A DNA stretch of 10,126 nt from Actinomycetes bacterium (GCA_021823045.1 JAKAPB010000034.1:1-10126), one strand, 5' to 3'. Numbered from the stretch's first letter, positions 1 through 7,310 are shown. The notes: a model not told the origin generated them from the sequence alone. A program made the numbers and translations.

Positions 1-531
1 ATCGCCCATATTGATCCATTGGGATCAATCATTCTTCCAGCAATCCTGATCCTCAGCGGTGTATCTCCCATAGGTTACGCCAAGCCGGTACCAGTCAACG
101 TGTCCGCACTAAGGAGGCCGAGAAATCAGGCGGTTTGGGTTTCGCTGGCTGGCCCAGCGACCAACTTGGCTATTGCGTCAATTGTGGGGTTCATTCTCCG
201 GGAACGACTTCTCAACGAACTAAATGCCGCAAGGTTTTTGGGGGTGGCTGCAAACGCAACACTTGGAGGTGGGGCCCTCGACCAGTATCTCTTCTACCTG
301 GGGATAATCAACGTAATGCTCGCAATATTCAACCTGATACCGATACCGCCATTGGATGGCTCAGCGGTAGTAGAGCGATTTATTCCCAGCAGACACCTTG
401 CTAGCTATTACGGTCTGCGGCGCTACTTTCTGCCCATTGTTATAGTAATATTCATATTCCTGCCAGCGCTTATGCAGAAACTCTTTACTCCATTTGTGAA
501 CGTCTGGTTTAGGGTGTTCATACCGAGCTAA
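1..531 (+). CDS. Site-2 protease family (M50) membrane metalloprotease, C-terminal part
   Basis: The frame is open from base 1, so the gene begins left of the window; 176 residues are visible. Seen: a HIDPLG motif at residues 3-8, AGPATNL at 50-56 and NLIPIPPLDG at 111-120, whose Asp119 matches the second metal-binding site of M50B/site-2 proteases. The HExxH zinc motif is upstream and not visible. Hydrophobic stretches near residues 8-24, 45-66, 92-118 and 140-158 fit the multi-pass family fold. Known of the family: intramembrane zinc proteases that cut transmembrane substrates. This short rhomboid-like-spaced subfamily usually has no known substrate, and it is often encoded beside trpS and scpAB, as here. 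The TTG at position 19 is not the true start, because family-conserved residues lie before it. The gene converges on the c-di-GMP gene, leaving 54 bp between stops. Confidence 0.9.
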   Translation: MAHIDPLGSIILPAILILSGVSPIGYAKPVPVNVSALRRPRNQAVWVSLAGPATNLAIASIVGFILRERLLNELNAARFLGVAANATLGGGALDQYLFYLGIINVMLAIFNLIPIPPLDGSAVVERFIPSRHLASYYGLRRYFLPIVIVIFIFLPALMQKLFTPFVNVWFRVFIPS

Positions 532-550
532 TTTTTCGGGGTATTTAGAG

Positions 551-589
551 CTAGCCACTCTGACGTTGAAAATAACCCTAGAGGGCTAG
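551..589. repeat. Inverted repeat between convergent genes, possible weak bidirectional terminator
   Basis: CTAGCC at 551-556 pairs with GGCTAG at 584-589 across a loop of about 27 bases. It lies in the 54-bp gap between the convergent stop codons and runs into the last codon of the minus-strand gene. A smaller AGAG/CTCT pairing and a CCC/GGG pairing also occur. There is no clean GC-rich stem followed by a T-run on either strand, so a terminator role is only a guess from position. Confidence 0.25.
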
Positions 590-2301
590 AGTAAGCCTGG
601 CGATTGTTCAAGGTCATCAAGGTTGTCGAAGGTCAGGATCGAAACGAGCTCTCCTTCGGATATCGGGTGTGAGTATAAGAATCCTTGGGCGTAAGGGCAA
701 CCCAATTGGACAAGAGAGTCCTGTTGGTCGGCCGTTTCCACGCCTTCGGCCACAATCGATAGCCCCAAAGCATTGGCCATCGCTATTATTGCCCGAACTA
801 CTGCGTAATCATTTCCTTGCTCGTCAACGGCGGATACGAACTCCCTGTCTATCTTTAGTGTGTCAAATGGTAGGTGCCTGAGGGTTCGAACCGAGGAATA
901 GCCTGTCCCGAAGTCATCGATTGAGATTAATGTGCCGGCCTCTTTGAGCAGTGCAATGGTCCGACCGATAGTCTCTATGTCGTCCATTGCTACGCTCTCA
1001 GTTACCTCCAAGGTGAGCTGGCCGGGTGATATTTCGTACCTAGTTAGCTCAGTCGTAACGATCAGTGCGAAATTTGGGTCTACAAGCTGAAGTTGCGAAA
1101 CGTTAATCGCAATTTTAAGTGAAATACCATGGTCATTGAGTGTTTTTATGAGGGAACAGGCACTCTTTAGTACTAATTCACCAATACGCGATATTAGTCC
1201 AGTACTCTCGGCGAGTTGTATGAACTCTAAGGGAGGGACGATACCGTGGTTCGGTCGCATCCAGCGAACCAATGCCTCTGCTGCGACTATTTTCTTATCG
1301 TCGAGTCGCACTATAGGTTGAAACAGCGTAAAGAGTTCTCCGCGATCTATTGCGAGGTGGAGCTCTCGATATTTACTTACGTGATCATCCGCGATTTGGG
1401 CGCTCAATGTAGCTTCGACAATTTCATAACGAGCCCGCCCACGCGATTTTGCTTGGTAAACGGCCTGGTCAGCTAGGGAGATCATCTGTGATGCATTCGT
1501 GTTTCCAAAACACACGCCGATACTTATACTCACATATACGTCATTGTTCTCAATTGGAAACGGTTCGTCGAAGGCGCTAATAAGGCGACTTGCGATCTCC
1601 TCTGCTTGTTTTTGGTCGGCCAGATTTTCCATCAGGATCAAGAATTCATCTCCGCCAAAGCGAGAGACCGCTCTCGCTCCTACGGCCGAATTAGTGAGGC
1701 GATTTGCAACTTGTGCCAACAACCCGTCTGCCACAAAGTGACCCAGGCTGGCGTTAATTTCGTGAAAACGGTCGACGTCCACGAAGAATACCGAAGCATA
1801 TCTACGGTTAGTGATTGACCTTGCAATCGAGTCGTCGAGTTTGTTCTCAAACTGACTGCGTCCGGATAGTCCGGTGAGGGGATCGTGCAACCGGAGTCGA
1901 TCACTTTCGAGCTTTGCTGCGTGGATCTCCCGTAGGTCCCGCCTGATCGTTGCCAAGGCTATAGGTTGGTCATGGAGTGGGTCAGTTAGTACTAGAGACG
2001 TCACTTGGACCGGGAAGACTTTGTTGTTGGCCCAGTTTTTTAGCCAACCAATTCCTTTCCAATCCTGGCCGGCGAAAATGTGGTCTAACTCTTCGGAATA
2101 AGCAAGTGAACCGTGTGCCGTTACGAAGTCGGAGAAAAGGGTTTCTTTTATATCTAGGTCGCCAGGCAGGGAGACCATCTCTTTGCCGGCTTCATTTACA
2201 AAGACCATCTTTCCATTTGGAGTTGCAATCGCGACGAAGTCATCTGAACTATTGATGAGGGATTCGAAATGGTTGCGCCACTGTTCGGTAGAAAATGTCA
2301 T
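586..2301 (-). CDS. PAS-GGDEF-EAL protein, cyclic-di-GMP synthesis/breakdown
   Basis: The product has 571 residues with no signal peptide or membrane segment, so it is probably cytoplasmic. A PAS-like sensor domain spans about 8-122, then a GGDEF domain about 130-295 and an EAL domain about 312-560. GGDEF features: DPLTGL at 140-145, the metal aspartate region DVDRF at 175-179, and an intact GGDEF at 216-220. The inhibitory I-site RxxD before it is missing (VGAR instead). EAL features are complete: EAL 342-344, Asn400, Glu432, DDFGTGYSS 462-470, Lys483, AEGVE 518-522 and Gln539. By motif both the diguanylate cyclase and the phosphodiesterase could be active; which dominates cannot be read from sequence. 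The ATG at 2301 is preferred over the upstream ATG at 2376: it has AGGA seven bases before it and the domain begins right after. Its start overlaps the stop of a small upstream ORF (ATGA). Confidence 0.93.
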   Translation of the reverse strand: MTFSTEQWRNHFESLINSSDDFVAIATPNGKMVFVNEAGKEMVSLPGDLDIKETLFSDFVTAHGSLAYSEELDHIFAGQDWKGIGWLKNWANNKVFPVQVTSLVLTDPLHDQPIALATIRRDLREIHAAKLESDRLRLHDPLTGLSGRSQFENKLDDSIARSITNRRYASVFFVDVDRFHEINASLGHFVADGLLAQVANRLTNSAVGARAVSRFGGDEFLILMENLADQKQAEEIASRLISAFDEPFPIENNDVYVSISIGVCFGNTNASQMISLADQAVYQAKSRGRARYEIVEATLSAQIADDHVSKYRELHLAIDRGELFTLFQPIVRLDDKKIVAAEALVRWMRPNHGIVPPLEFIQLAESTGLISRIGELVLKSACSLIKTLNDHGISLKIAINVSQLQLVDPNFALIVTTELTRYEISPGQLTLEVTESVAMDDIETIGRTIALLKEAGTLISIDDFGTGYSSVRTLRHLPFDTLKIDREFVSAVDEQGNDYAVVRAIIAMANALGLSIVAEGVETADQQDSLVQLGCPYAQGFLYSHPISEGELVSILTFDNLDDLEQSPGLL

Positions 2302-2483
2302 TCGGATTTCCTGTGTCCACATACTGGTGATAGGTCGTGAACCGGTCCGATGACGAAGTTTGGGTGAGCGCACCAATGGGCTTTGGCGACCTTCACATTA
2401 GGCGTGTGGGATCCAGAGAAAATAGAAGGGTTTCGCTTGTAGCGGCCGCATAGATCGCATGAGGTCGCGGCTGCCGTCTGCAT
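2298..2483 (-). CDS. Possible small Cys/His-rich (zinc-ribbon-like) protein
   Basis: An open frame of 61 residues from the ATG at 2483 (83 residues if read from the ATG at 2549). Visible: CDLCG near residues 9-13 and WCAH about 25 residues later, a CxxC...CxxH arrangement able to bind zinc, followed by another Cys near the C-terminus. Its TGA overlaps the ATG of the GGDEF-EAL gene by the ATGA pattern, typical of translationally coupled operon genes, and third codon positions lean to G/C. Against it: neither ATG has a convincing ribosome site, and no family is recognised. A resemblance to ribosomal protein L28 was considered, but the spacing does not fit. It could be a real small gene, a relic, or chance. 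Confidence 0.3.
   Translation of the reverse strand: MQTAAATSCDLCGRYKRNPSIFSGSHTPNVKVAKAHWCAHPNFVIGPVHDLSPVCGHRKSE
2309..2312 (-). promoter_or_regulatory. Ribosome binding site deciding the start of the GGDEF-EAL gene
   Basis: On the minus strand AGGA precedes the ATG at 2301 by seven bases. The longer frame starting at 2376 has no comparable site and would add 25 residues that look unlike a PAS N-terminus. Confidence 0.55.
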
Positions 2484-2589
2484 CAGGTCAGGTGTGCGAC
2501 CAGATGTCAAGTTCCTGGTGAGTTTTCTTGAATAGATACTACTCAGCATCCTGCCATCGAATCTCAGACACCCCTTTGGGTTTATTCCA

Positions 2590-2610
2590 CTGGTGAGGAA
2601 ATCACCCCAG
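2590..2610. repeat. Hairpin-forming inverted repeat in the c-di-GMP gene leader region
   Basis: CTGGTGA and TCACC(CC)AG flank a five-base loop GGAAA on the plus strand. This makes a seven-pair stem with a two-base bulge, about 290-310 bp upstream of the GGDEF-EAL start. No known riboswitch signature was recognised around it, and no T-run follows. The rest of 2484-2731 shows nothing else that can be supported beyond a CAAAGG/CCTTTG inverted repeat at 2698-2724. Confidence 0.3.
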
Positions 2611-2731
2611 ATGAAATTTAGCAGAAAATTCCACGGCTTTAATACTATCCATGTAATTTCATTGAAAGAATTACTGGATAAATTCGTTAGGCAGCAACAA
2701 AGGGCATGAACCAGGTAGCCTTTGCAAAGTT

Positions 2732-3346
2732 TTATTCAGGAAACTGAGAGGGGCTCTTTTGATCCTCGACGCCGAATTCGGCGATCACGAACTCCGTCAG
2801 AGCCTCAGCGATAGGTAACACACCTGGCGACCTGCGGGTTCTCCGGTCGATTAGCCTCGCCGCTAGGAGTAATGCGACTACAAGGGCAAACTGGGCTAGA
2901 CGATGGACTATCTTTCGGCCAGTGTTTCGTCTCAGCTGGCCATAGTTCTAAACCCAGGAGTTCGTCCTCCTAACTGGCCAGCGAAGCCCCATAGGATGGT
3001 TCGTTTTTTTCTGAGTCGATCCTCTCTTGCGTCTCTTTGCGATCACCGAGTCGTCATTTTTTTCTCCTTGAGGCGTTCCCGTGTGGCGTCTGATTCATAG
3101 TTACGGTCGAGCCAGTCGGTTTCGATCACAGCGAGAAATCCTCAGTCCGCTGCGGTCATCCAAGGTGGGTGCTAGATGAACGGAATCGTTGCGATTAGCG
3201 GCGTCCATGGCCAAACCAGCCGGTCTGCCAGCACGGTCGACAACTAACCTGATAGCTAGGGCCTCCTTTTTATTCCGAAATCTTGGCTCAACCCGAGGTG
3301 TGTCGTTTCCTTTGGAAGTTTGTTCAAAAGAATTTCTTCGAGGAGC
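2732..3346 (-). pseudogene. Decayed IS5-family transposase (frameshifted, internal stop, mutated catalytic Glu)
   Basis: Three pieces on the minus strand together read as one DDE transposase. Piece 1 (3346-3104) contains LAIRLVVDRAGRP, then ANRNDSVHLAPTLDD, the typical IS5 core strand region. Piece 2, in another frame (about 3140-3058), contains DWLDRNYESDATRERLKEK, matching the usual ADRGYDSDATR block with the second catalytic Asp. Piece 3, back in the first frame (about 3062-2735), contains DDSVIAKRRKRGS, GLRWPVRRTNSW, a TAG stop at 2950-2948, then NYGQLRRNTGRKIVHRL and FALVVALLLAARLIDRR, ending at TAA 2734-2732. Family members usually read WPVERTNSWLSNYGQLRRNTDRK, so the catalytic Glu is replaced by Arg. 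One frameshift falls near 3105-3140, the other at a run of seven A on the minus strand. The element must be inactive. The N-terminal part is not recognisable and no terminal inverted repeats were found, so the ends are approximate. Confidence 0.8.
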
Positions 3347-3431
3347 CTAGGTGGTTGATGGGACGTTGTGATTCCGTGCAGGCCCGTCGATTTGTCTCAT
3401 CCATGAAGCGGAAGTCTATTGTTTCTGCTGG
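3347..3431. other. Intergenic stretch between IS relic and trpS
   Basis: No gene, repeat or terminator was recognised here. It may hold the unrecognisable N-terminal end of the transposase relic and the transcription end of trpS. Confidence 0.3.
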
Positions 3432-4439
3432 TTACGGCGCTAGAAATCCAATTGCGTTCTTTGCATCGTAAAGCGTAGATGAAGCTACTTCCCTGGCCTT
3501 GGCAGCGCCAATTTGTAGCAGGCGAAGGAGTTCATTTGGATCTTCCGAAATTTCCTTGATCCTCAAGTTGATAGCGGTTAGGTGTTCGATGACTAACTCA
3601 GCTAGTTCGGTTTTCAGGCCGCCATAGTTGGTGAAGCTGTCCGCTACTTCCTGGGGATGTATTGAGGTGAAGGCTGAGTATATCTCCAGCAGGTTTGTCA
3701 CTCCGGCCTTGTCGGGGTTGTCGGGCTCGTAAACGAGCCTATTTTCGGTATCAGTTACCGCCCGTTTTATCTTCTTGGCGATACTTGTTGAATCTTCGCT
3801 GAGGTAGATGAGCCCCGAGTCGGTGGAGGACGATTTTGACATCTTTTTTGAAGGATTCTGGAGGTCCATCACTCGAGCCCCGACCTTTGGAATCATTGGT
3901 TCGGGAATAGTAAAAACTTGACCATATGCATTGTTGAATCTCGTGGCGGCATTACGGGCTAGCTCGATATGTTGTCTTTGGTCGTCACCCACTGGAACCT
4001 TATCGGCGCGATAAAGGAGAATATCTGCCGCCATAAGAGCGGGGTAGGTGAACAAACTCGCCCTGACCTTCTCCTCCCCCTTCCCCTTATCTTTGAACTG
4101 GGTCATCCGCGAAAGCTCACCAAAGGTAACCGTCGACTCCATTATCCATCCGAGCTGGGCATGCTCCGGCACGTGACTCTGAACGAATAGACACGACACC
4201 TCAGGGTCTATGCCGATCGCAAAGAGCACGGTTGCCAATTCCTTGGTGGTGTCTCTGAGTGTACGAGGATCGTGTTCTGCTGTAATGGCGTGTAGGTCGA
4301 CTATCGAATAATAACAGTCAGCCTCATGCTGCTCAGAAACCCAGTTTCGAAGAGCACCTAGGTAGTTTCCGAGGTGGACCGATCCAGACGGTTGAATTCC
4401 TGAGAGTATTCTTGGCACGAAACGTAAACTAGCAGTCAA
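3432..4439 (-). CDS. trpS: Tryptophan--tRNA ligase
   Basis: Cytoplasmic class I aminoacyl-tRNA synthetase that charges tRNA-Trp with tryptophan using ATP. The 335 residues match the usual bacterial length of about 330-340. Seen: ILSGIQPSGSVHLGNYLGAL at 11-30 carrying the HIGH-type motif (HLGN 22-25), YPALMAADILLY at 132-143, GDDQRQHIEL at 151-160, and KMSKS at 199-203. The fold is complete, ending with the anticodon-binding helical domain. The start is unusual: the only in-frame start that keeps the N-terminal strand is TTG at 4439. The nearest ribosome-site-like AAGGA (about 13 bases off) instead serves an ATG at 4449 that opens a four-codon frame whose TGA overlaps this TTG. The GTG eight codons in would cut close to the Rossmann strand. 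The gene lies 57 bp downstream of the helicase gene, same strand, possibly one transcript. No T-box leader was recognised. Confidence 0.96.
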   Translation of the reverse strand: MTASLRFVPRILSGIQPSGSVHLGNYLGALRNWVSEQHEADCYYSIVDLHAITAEHDPRTLRDTTKELATVLFAIGIDPEVSCLFVQSHVPEHAQLGWIMESTVTFGELSRMTQFKDKGKGEEKVRASLFTYPALMAADILLYRADKVPVGDDQRQHIELARNAATRFNNAYGQVFTIPEPMIPKVGARVMDLQNPSKKMSKSSSTDSGLIYLSEDSTSIAKKIKRAVTDTENRLVYEPDNPDKAGVTNLLEIYSAFTSIHPQEVADSFTNYGGLKTELAELVIEHLTAINLRIKEISEDPNELLRLLQIGAAKAREVASSTLYDAKNAIGFLAP

Positions 4440-4496
4440 ATTCGCGTCATCGTCCTTTTTTTAGATGGTGTATGAGAACAATCACCTCAGCTAGCT

Positions 4497-7061
4497 TCAA
4501 ACCCGTCCTCTGCTCCTGGCTCCCCATGGCTTTGTGAAGTCATTTTTAATCTGCTCGTCTTCGGTCTGGGTCTTTCCGTAAGGGATCAACGAATCGTTCG
4601 CTGGGAGCTTTGGCGAGTCGCCCCTTCTAGCTAGTTCATCTCTTAGGTAGCGAAGGACTCTCAGGCCGAGCTCCTTGTCGATTTCTTCGTTTTTACAGGA
4701 TGCATCCAAGACGCAAAAGGGACACCCGGCCGAACACTCGCAGGAGTCAATCAGTTGTATTGCGTTGTCACAGAGCCTTAGGAGGCTGTTGAAGGCGAGT
4801 TTTGAGACGCCGGAGCCTCCCTCGGTGAGGTCGTAGAGGGCAATAATCGGCGACCCCTGGTTCTTGAGGCTCATCGACTGAAAGTCACGGCGATCCGAAA
4901 TATAAAGCAGGGGTAAGACTTTTGAAATAGCATGCTCAGCACTGTGGGCACCCAGATAGGGATCAGTACCCTCGGCGTTGATGGCTAGTTCCAGGTTTTC
5001 ATTGAAACCGATAGCCAACGTCTCGGTGGAGTAGCTGCGGGAGGGAAAGTCGACGACATAGCGCCGCGGTTCGGTGCCTTTGAAAGAATACTCCTTGAAT
5101 CCTACGACAGCCTCGATTACATTAGCCCGTCCCCAACCTATTTCGATGCCAGATGAAGTGAAAAAGGATGAGGAAGGTTGATCGAAAATGACGCTTTTGA
5201 TAGCTGCCGATACGGTGAAGTTTGAACTTTTTTCTAGAACGGCGTGTATTTTTAGATCCTTGTGGTTCACTGACTTTATCCGATATGCGACCCCTTGATG
5301 GTGGTAGATCGCACCCACGTGAGCCTCTCTCATCGCTCGCTGTGCTGGTAGTGATTCGAGGAGCTTGATCTTGGAATCCTTCTCTACTTCAAGGCGGTAG
5401 CTCGCTTCCGCGCCACCCGACAGAGAAACGCCAAACTGTGGCTTGCCTTTTCGGGTGTATATCAACCTCCCTTCATCGTCTTTTAATAGCTCAGCTCTTG
5501 TGAGGAGGTCCTTGGTTACATCGTTGAACTCCTCTCCAAAGTAGACCTGGTCGCTAGTACACAGCGGCAATTCTGAAGCTGCACAGACCAGGTGTTGGCT
5601 CAGAATTGGACGGTTTGCTGGATTGACGATGGCCTCTTCGGGCGATTGGTCGAGGAGCCTTTCGGGGTGGTTGAGGATGAACCTACCAATAGGATCTGCG
5701 CCGGTCATCAAGACAACGGTTGATGTCTGTCCGGAGCGACCTGCCCTGCCCGCCCTCTGCCAAAATGATGCAATCGATGTGGGCATGCCGTTAAGGATCA
5801 CCGTGTCTACACCGCCGATATCTACCCCCAGCTCCAATGCTGAGGTCGAGGAGACGCCTCTGAGGCGCCCTTCCTTTAGATCGAGTTCGATTGATCGCCG
5901 ATCATACGGAGTGAAACCGGCCCGATACGCCGCTACCCGGTGAACCCTGTCCGATGCCGACTTAGCGATCATCTCTGCCTGGTGTCGAGTATCGGAAAAT
6001 ACGATCAATTGGCGGTCATACCTAACCAAATGGCGACTTAGCGCAGCGGCCTGCGAGGTTGGGGAGTGGTCCAGATCACATTGGGTGTCCCAGAAGACAA
6101 TCCATCTCTTGGGTCGGCCACCGCCGTCGTTGGCGACGAGGTCAAAGTCAACGCCGGTGAGCGCTTCGGCATGCTCCTTTGGGTTTGCAATGGTCGCCGA
6201 AGCGACGAAAAACTGAGGGTGTGCACCATAGTGAGCCGCTAATCTCCTTAATCTCCTCACCACCATCGCCATGTGTGACCCAACGTCGCCGCTGTAGTAG
6301 TGAGCTTCGTCTATTACCACCACTTTGAGGTTTCGCAGTATGCGGCTCCAGCCGTCTTTCCAGCCCAAGTAGATATGTAAACCGTGTGGATTGGTCACTA
6401 TAACTCGGGAGTTTTCTTTGATCTTTTTTCGTTCAGAAGCGGGGGTGTCACCGTCATAAGACGCGGGGTGGCTATTTAGGGAGAATTTTTCGTCGAACTC
6501 TTTCAACTTGTTTAGCTGGTCATTGGCTAAGGCTTTTGCGGGATAAAGGTAGATTGCGCTCGAACTCGGATTCGATAGCAAAACCTCGAGAATTGGTAGG
6601 TTGAAAGCAAGACTCTTGCCCGAGGCGGTCTGGGTGGCGAGGGCAACGTTTTTGTGATCTCGAAACAGGTTTAGCGATTCAGCCTGATGGCTGTAGAGTT
6701 GGATGCTTTCATCATCGAGGTACTGTTGGATTTTCCCTGGAAGCCTCTCGGCCGGGTGCTGAAACTTGGGACTTTGGCTTTCAAGTAACACCTCCTTGCG
6801 CACTTGCGCTTTATAGTTGATCATTTCGGCCAATTCCCAAAGTGCTTGGGAACTCGGGCCTTTACTACTTTCCTCGCTGCTGCTCATGTCGTCACCATGG
6901 GCGTTGTCTACTCCAAAACCACGGGAGGGGACTTTGGGAATTAACTCTGGCGTCGCTCCAGGGTCATCGCCAATTGCAACGGGGTCTATTTTTTGAGACT
7001 TTTCTTTTAGTCGTCGTACTCGATCTAGAAGATCCTTTGCGGCGTGGTTAGCCTCTGTCAT
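4497..7061 (-). CDS. MrfA/YprA-type DEAH helicase with C-terminal DUF1998 zinc-binding region
   Basis: An 854-residue superfamily 2 helicase. Seen: motif I ATQTASGKS at 142-150, YPAKALANDQ 173-182, TNPHGLH 223-229, DEAH 251-254, SAT 288-290, FSDTRHQAE 355-363, STSALELGVDIGG 405-417 and QRAGRAGR 435-442. The C-terminal half carries the DUF1998/MZB-like region with EGGSG at 747-751 and the cysteine cluster C774, C776, C780, C783 (plus C789). Known of the family: Bacillus subtilis MrfA (YprA) is a 3'-5' DNA helicase with a four-Cys zinc site, acting in mitomycin C repair. That role here is inferred. Compared with MrfA (about 750 residues) this protein has a polar, low-complexity N-terminal extension of roughly 70 residues and a short C-terminal tail. 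The ATG at 7061 has a strong AAAGGAG site. It is divergent from the nucleosidase gene and lies upstream of trpS. Confidence 0.92.
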   Translation of the reverse strand: MTEANHAAKDLLDRVRRLKEKSQKIDPVAIGDDPGATPELIPKVPSRGFGVDNAHGDDMSSSEESSKGPSSQALWELAEMINYKAQVRKEVLLESQSPKFQHPAERLPGKIQQYLDDESIQLYSHQAESLNLFRDHKNVALATQTASGKSLAFNLPILEVLLSNPSSSAIYLYPAKALANDQLNKLKEFDEKFSLNSHPASYDGDTPASERKKIKENSRVIVTNPHGLHIYLGWKDGWSRILRNLKVVVIDEAHYYSGDVGSHMAMVVRRLRRLAAHYGAHPQFFVASATIANPKEHAEALTGVDFDLVANDGGGRPKRWIVFWDTQCDLDHSPTSQAAALSRHLVRYDRQLIVFSDTRHQAEMIAKSASDRVHRVAAYRAGFTPYDRRSIELDLKEGRLRGVSSTSALELGVDIGGVDTVILNGMPTSIASFWQRAGRAGRSGQTSTVVLMTGADPIGRFILNHPERLLDQSPEEAIVNPANRPILSQHLVCAASELPLCTSDQVYFGEEFNDVTKDLLTRAELLKDDEGRLIYTRKGKPQFGVSLSGGAEASYRLEVEKDSKIKLLESLPAQRAMREAHVGAIYHHQGVAYRIKSVNHKDLKIHAVLEKSSNFTVSAAIKSVIFDQPSSSFFTSSGIEIGWGRANVIEAVVGFKEYSFKGTEPRRYVVDFPSRSYSTETLAIGFNENLELAINAEGTDPYLGAHSAEHAISKVLPLLYISDRRDFQSMSLKNQGSPIIALYDLTEGGSGVSKLAFNSLLRLCDNAIQLIDSCECSAGCPFCVLDASCKNEEIDKELGLRVLRYLRDELARRGDSPKLPANDSLIPYGKTQTEDEQIKNDFTKPWGARSRGRV

Positions 7062-7065
7062 CTAT

Positions 7066-7072
7066 CTCCTTT
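7066..7072 (-). promoter_or_regulatory. Strong Shine-Dalgarno of the helicase gene
   Basis: AAAGGAG lies four bases before the ATG at 7061 on the minus strand, fixing this start and so including the polar N-terminal extension in the product. Confidence 0.7.
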
Positions 7073-7220
7073 GCCGGGACTGTAGGAGTCTATCCTTGGC
7101 TCAAATAAGCAGGTACCCTGGAGCGTGGATATCCAATCGACATCGCCCGACAGTGATACTTTTGAGCGTAGGAAACGACGCCCTACCTCGCTTATTTTTA
7201 ATCGAGTTCTTGGAGCGGAC

Positions 7221-7240
7221 ATTTGGGGGCATTAGGGGGC
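7221..7240 (+). repeat. Tandem direct repeat, two 10-bp units ATT(T/A)GGGGGC
   Basis: ATTTGGGGGC is followed at once by ATTAGGGGGC and then ATTG. Nine of ten positions are identical, and the 10-bp period places the G-runs on the same face of the helix. It lies about 160 bp upstream of the helicase start and 185 bp upstream of the nucleosidase start, compatible with a regulator binding site. That function is inference. Confidence 0.55.
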
Positions 7241-7260
7241 ATTGTCTTGGTGTACTCGTA

Positions 7261-7310
7261 TGGAGTTGCCCGTCACCTGACGACCAGGTAATTTTTTCGA
7301 GCCAACTCCA
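7261..7310. repeat. Nested inverted repeats with T-run
   Basis: TGGAGTTG at 7261-7268 pairs perfectly with CAACTCCA at 7303-7310. Inside, ACCTG at 7275-7279 pairs with CAGGT at 7285-7289 and is followed by AATTTTTT, giving a terminator-like shape on the plus strand. The overlapping CGTCA-CC-TGACG at 7271-7282 is a third small palindrome. No plus-strand gene ends just upstream. It may therefore be an operator, an attenuator in the nucleosidase leader, or chance. Confidence 0.4.

Noticed and set aside
2298..2549. Ribosomal protein L28-like pattern (CxxCG ... SH ... W ... PN)
   Set aside because: The distances between the Cys pair, the SH and the PN are too long, and the basic RRTKRRW block of L28 is absent. 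Only a generic Cys/His pattern is supported.
2560..2640. TPP- or c-di-GMP-riboswitch-like words (GGGGTG...CTGAGA on the minus strand)
   Set aside because: The matching second halves of the aptamers are not present in order, so this is most likely chance.
3042..3057. ATG with perfect AAGGAG at 3057 on the minus strand as a new gene start
   Set aside because: It reads only Met-Thr-Thr-Arg-stop. The AAGGAG is the Lys-Glu codons of the transposase block RERLKEK, so the match is coincidental.
2903..3100. 65-codon plus-strand frame
   Set aside because: It is antisense to the transposase relic, has no ribosome site and no recognisable family.
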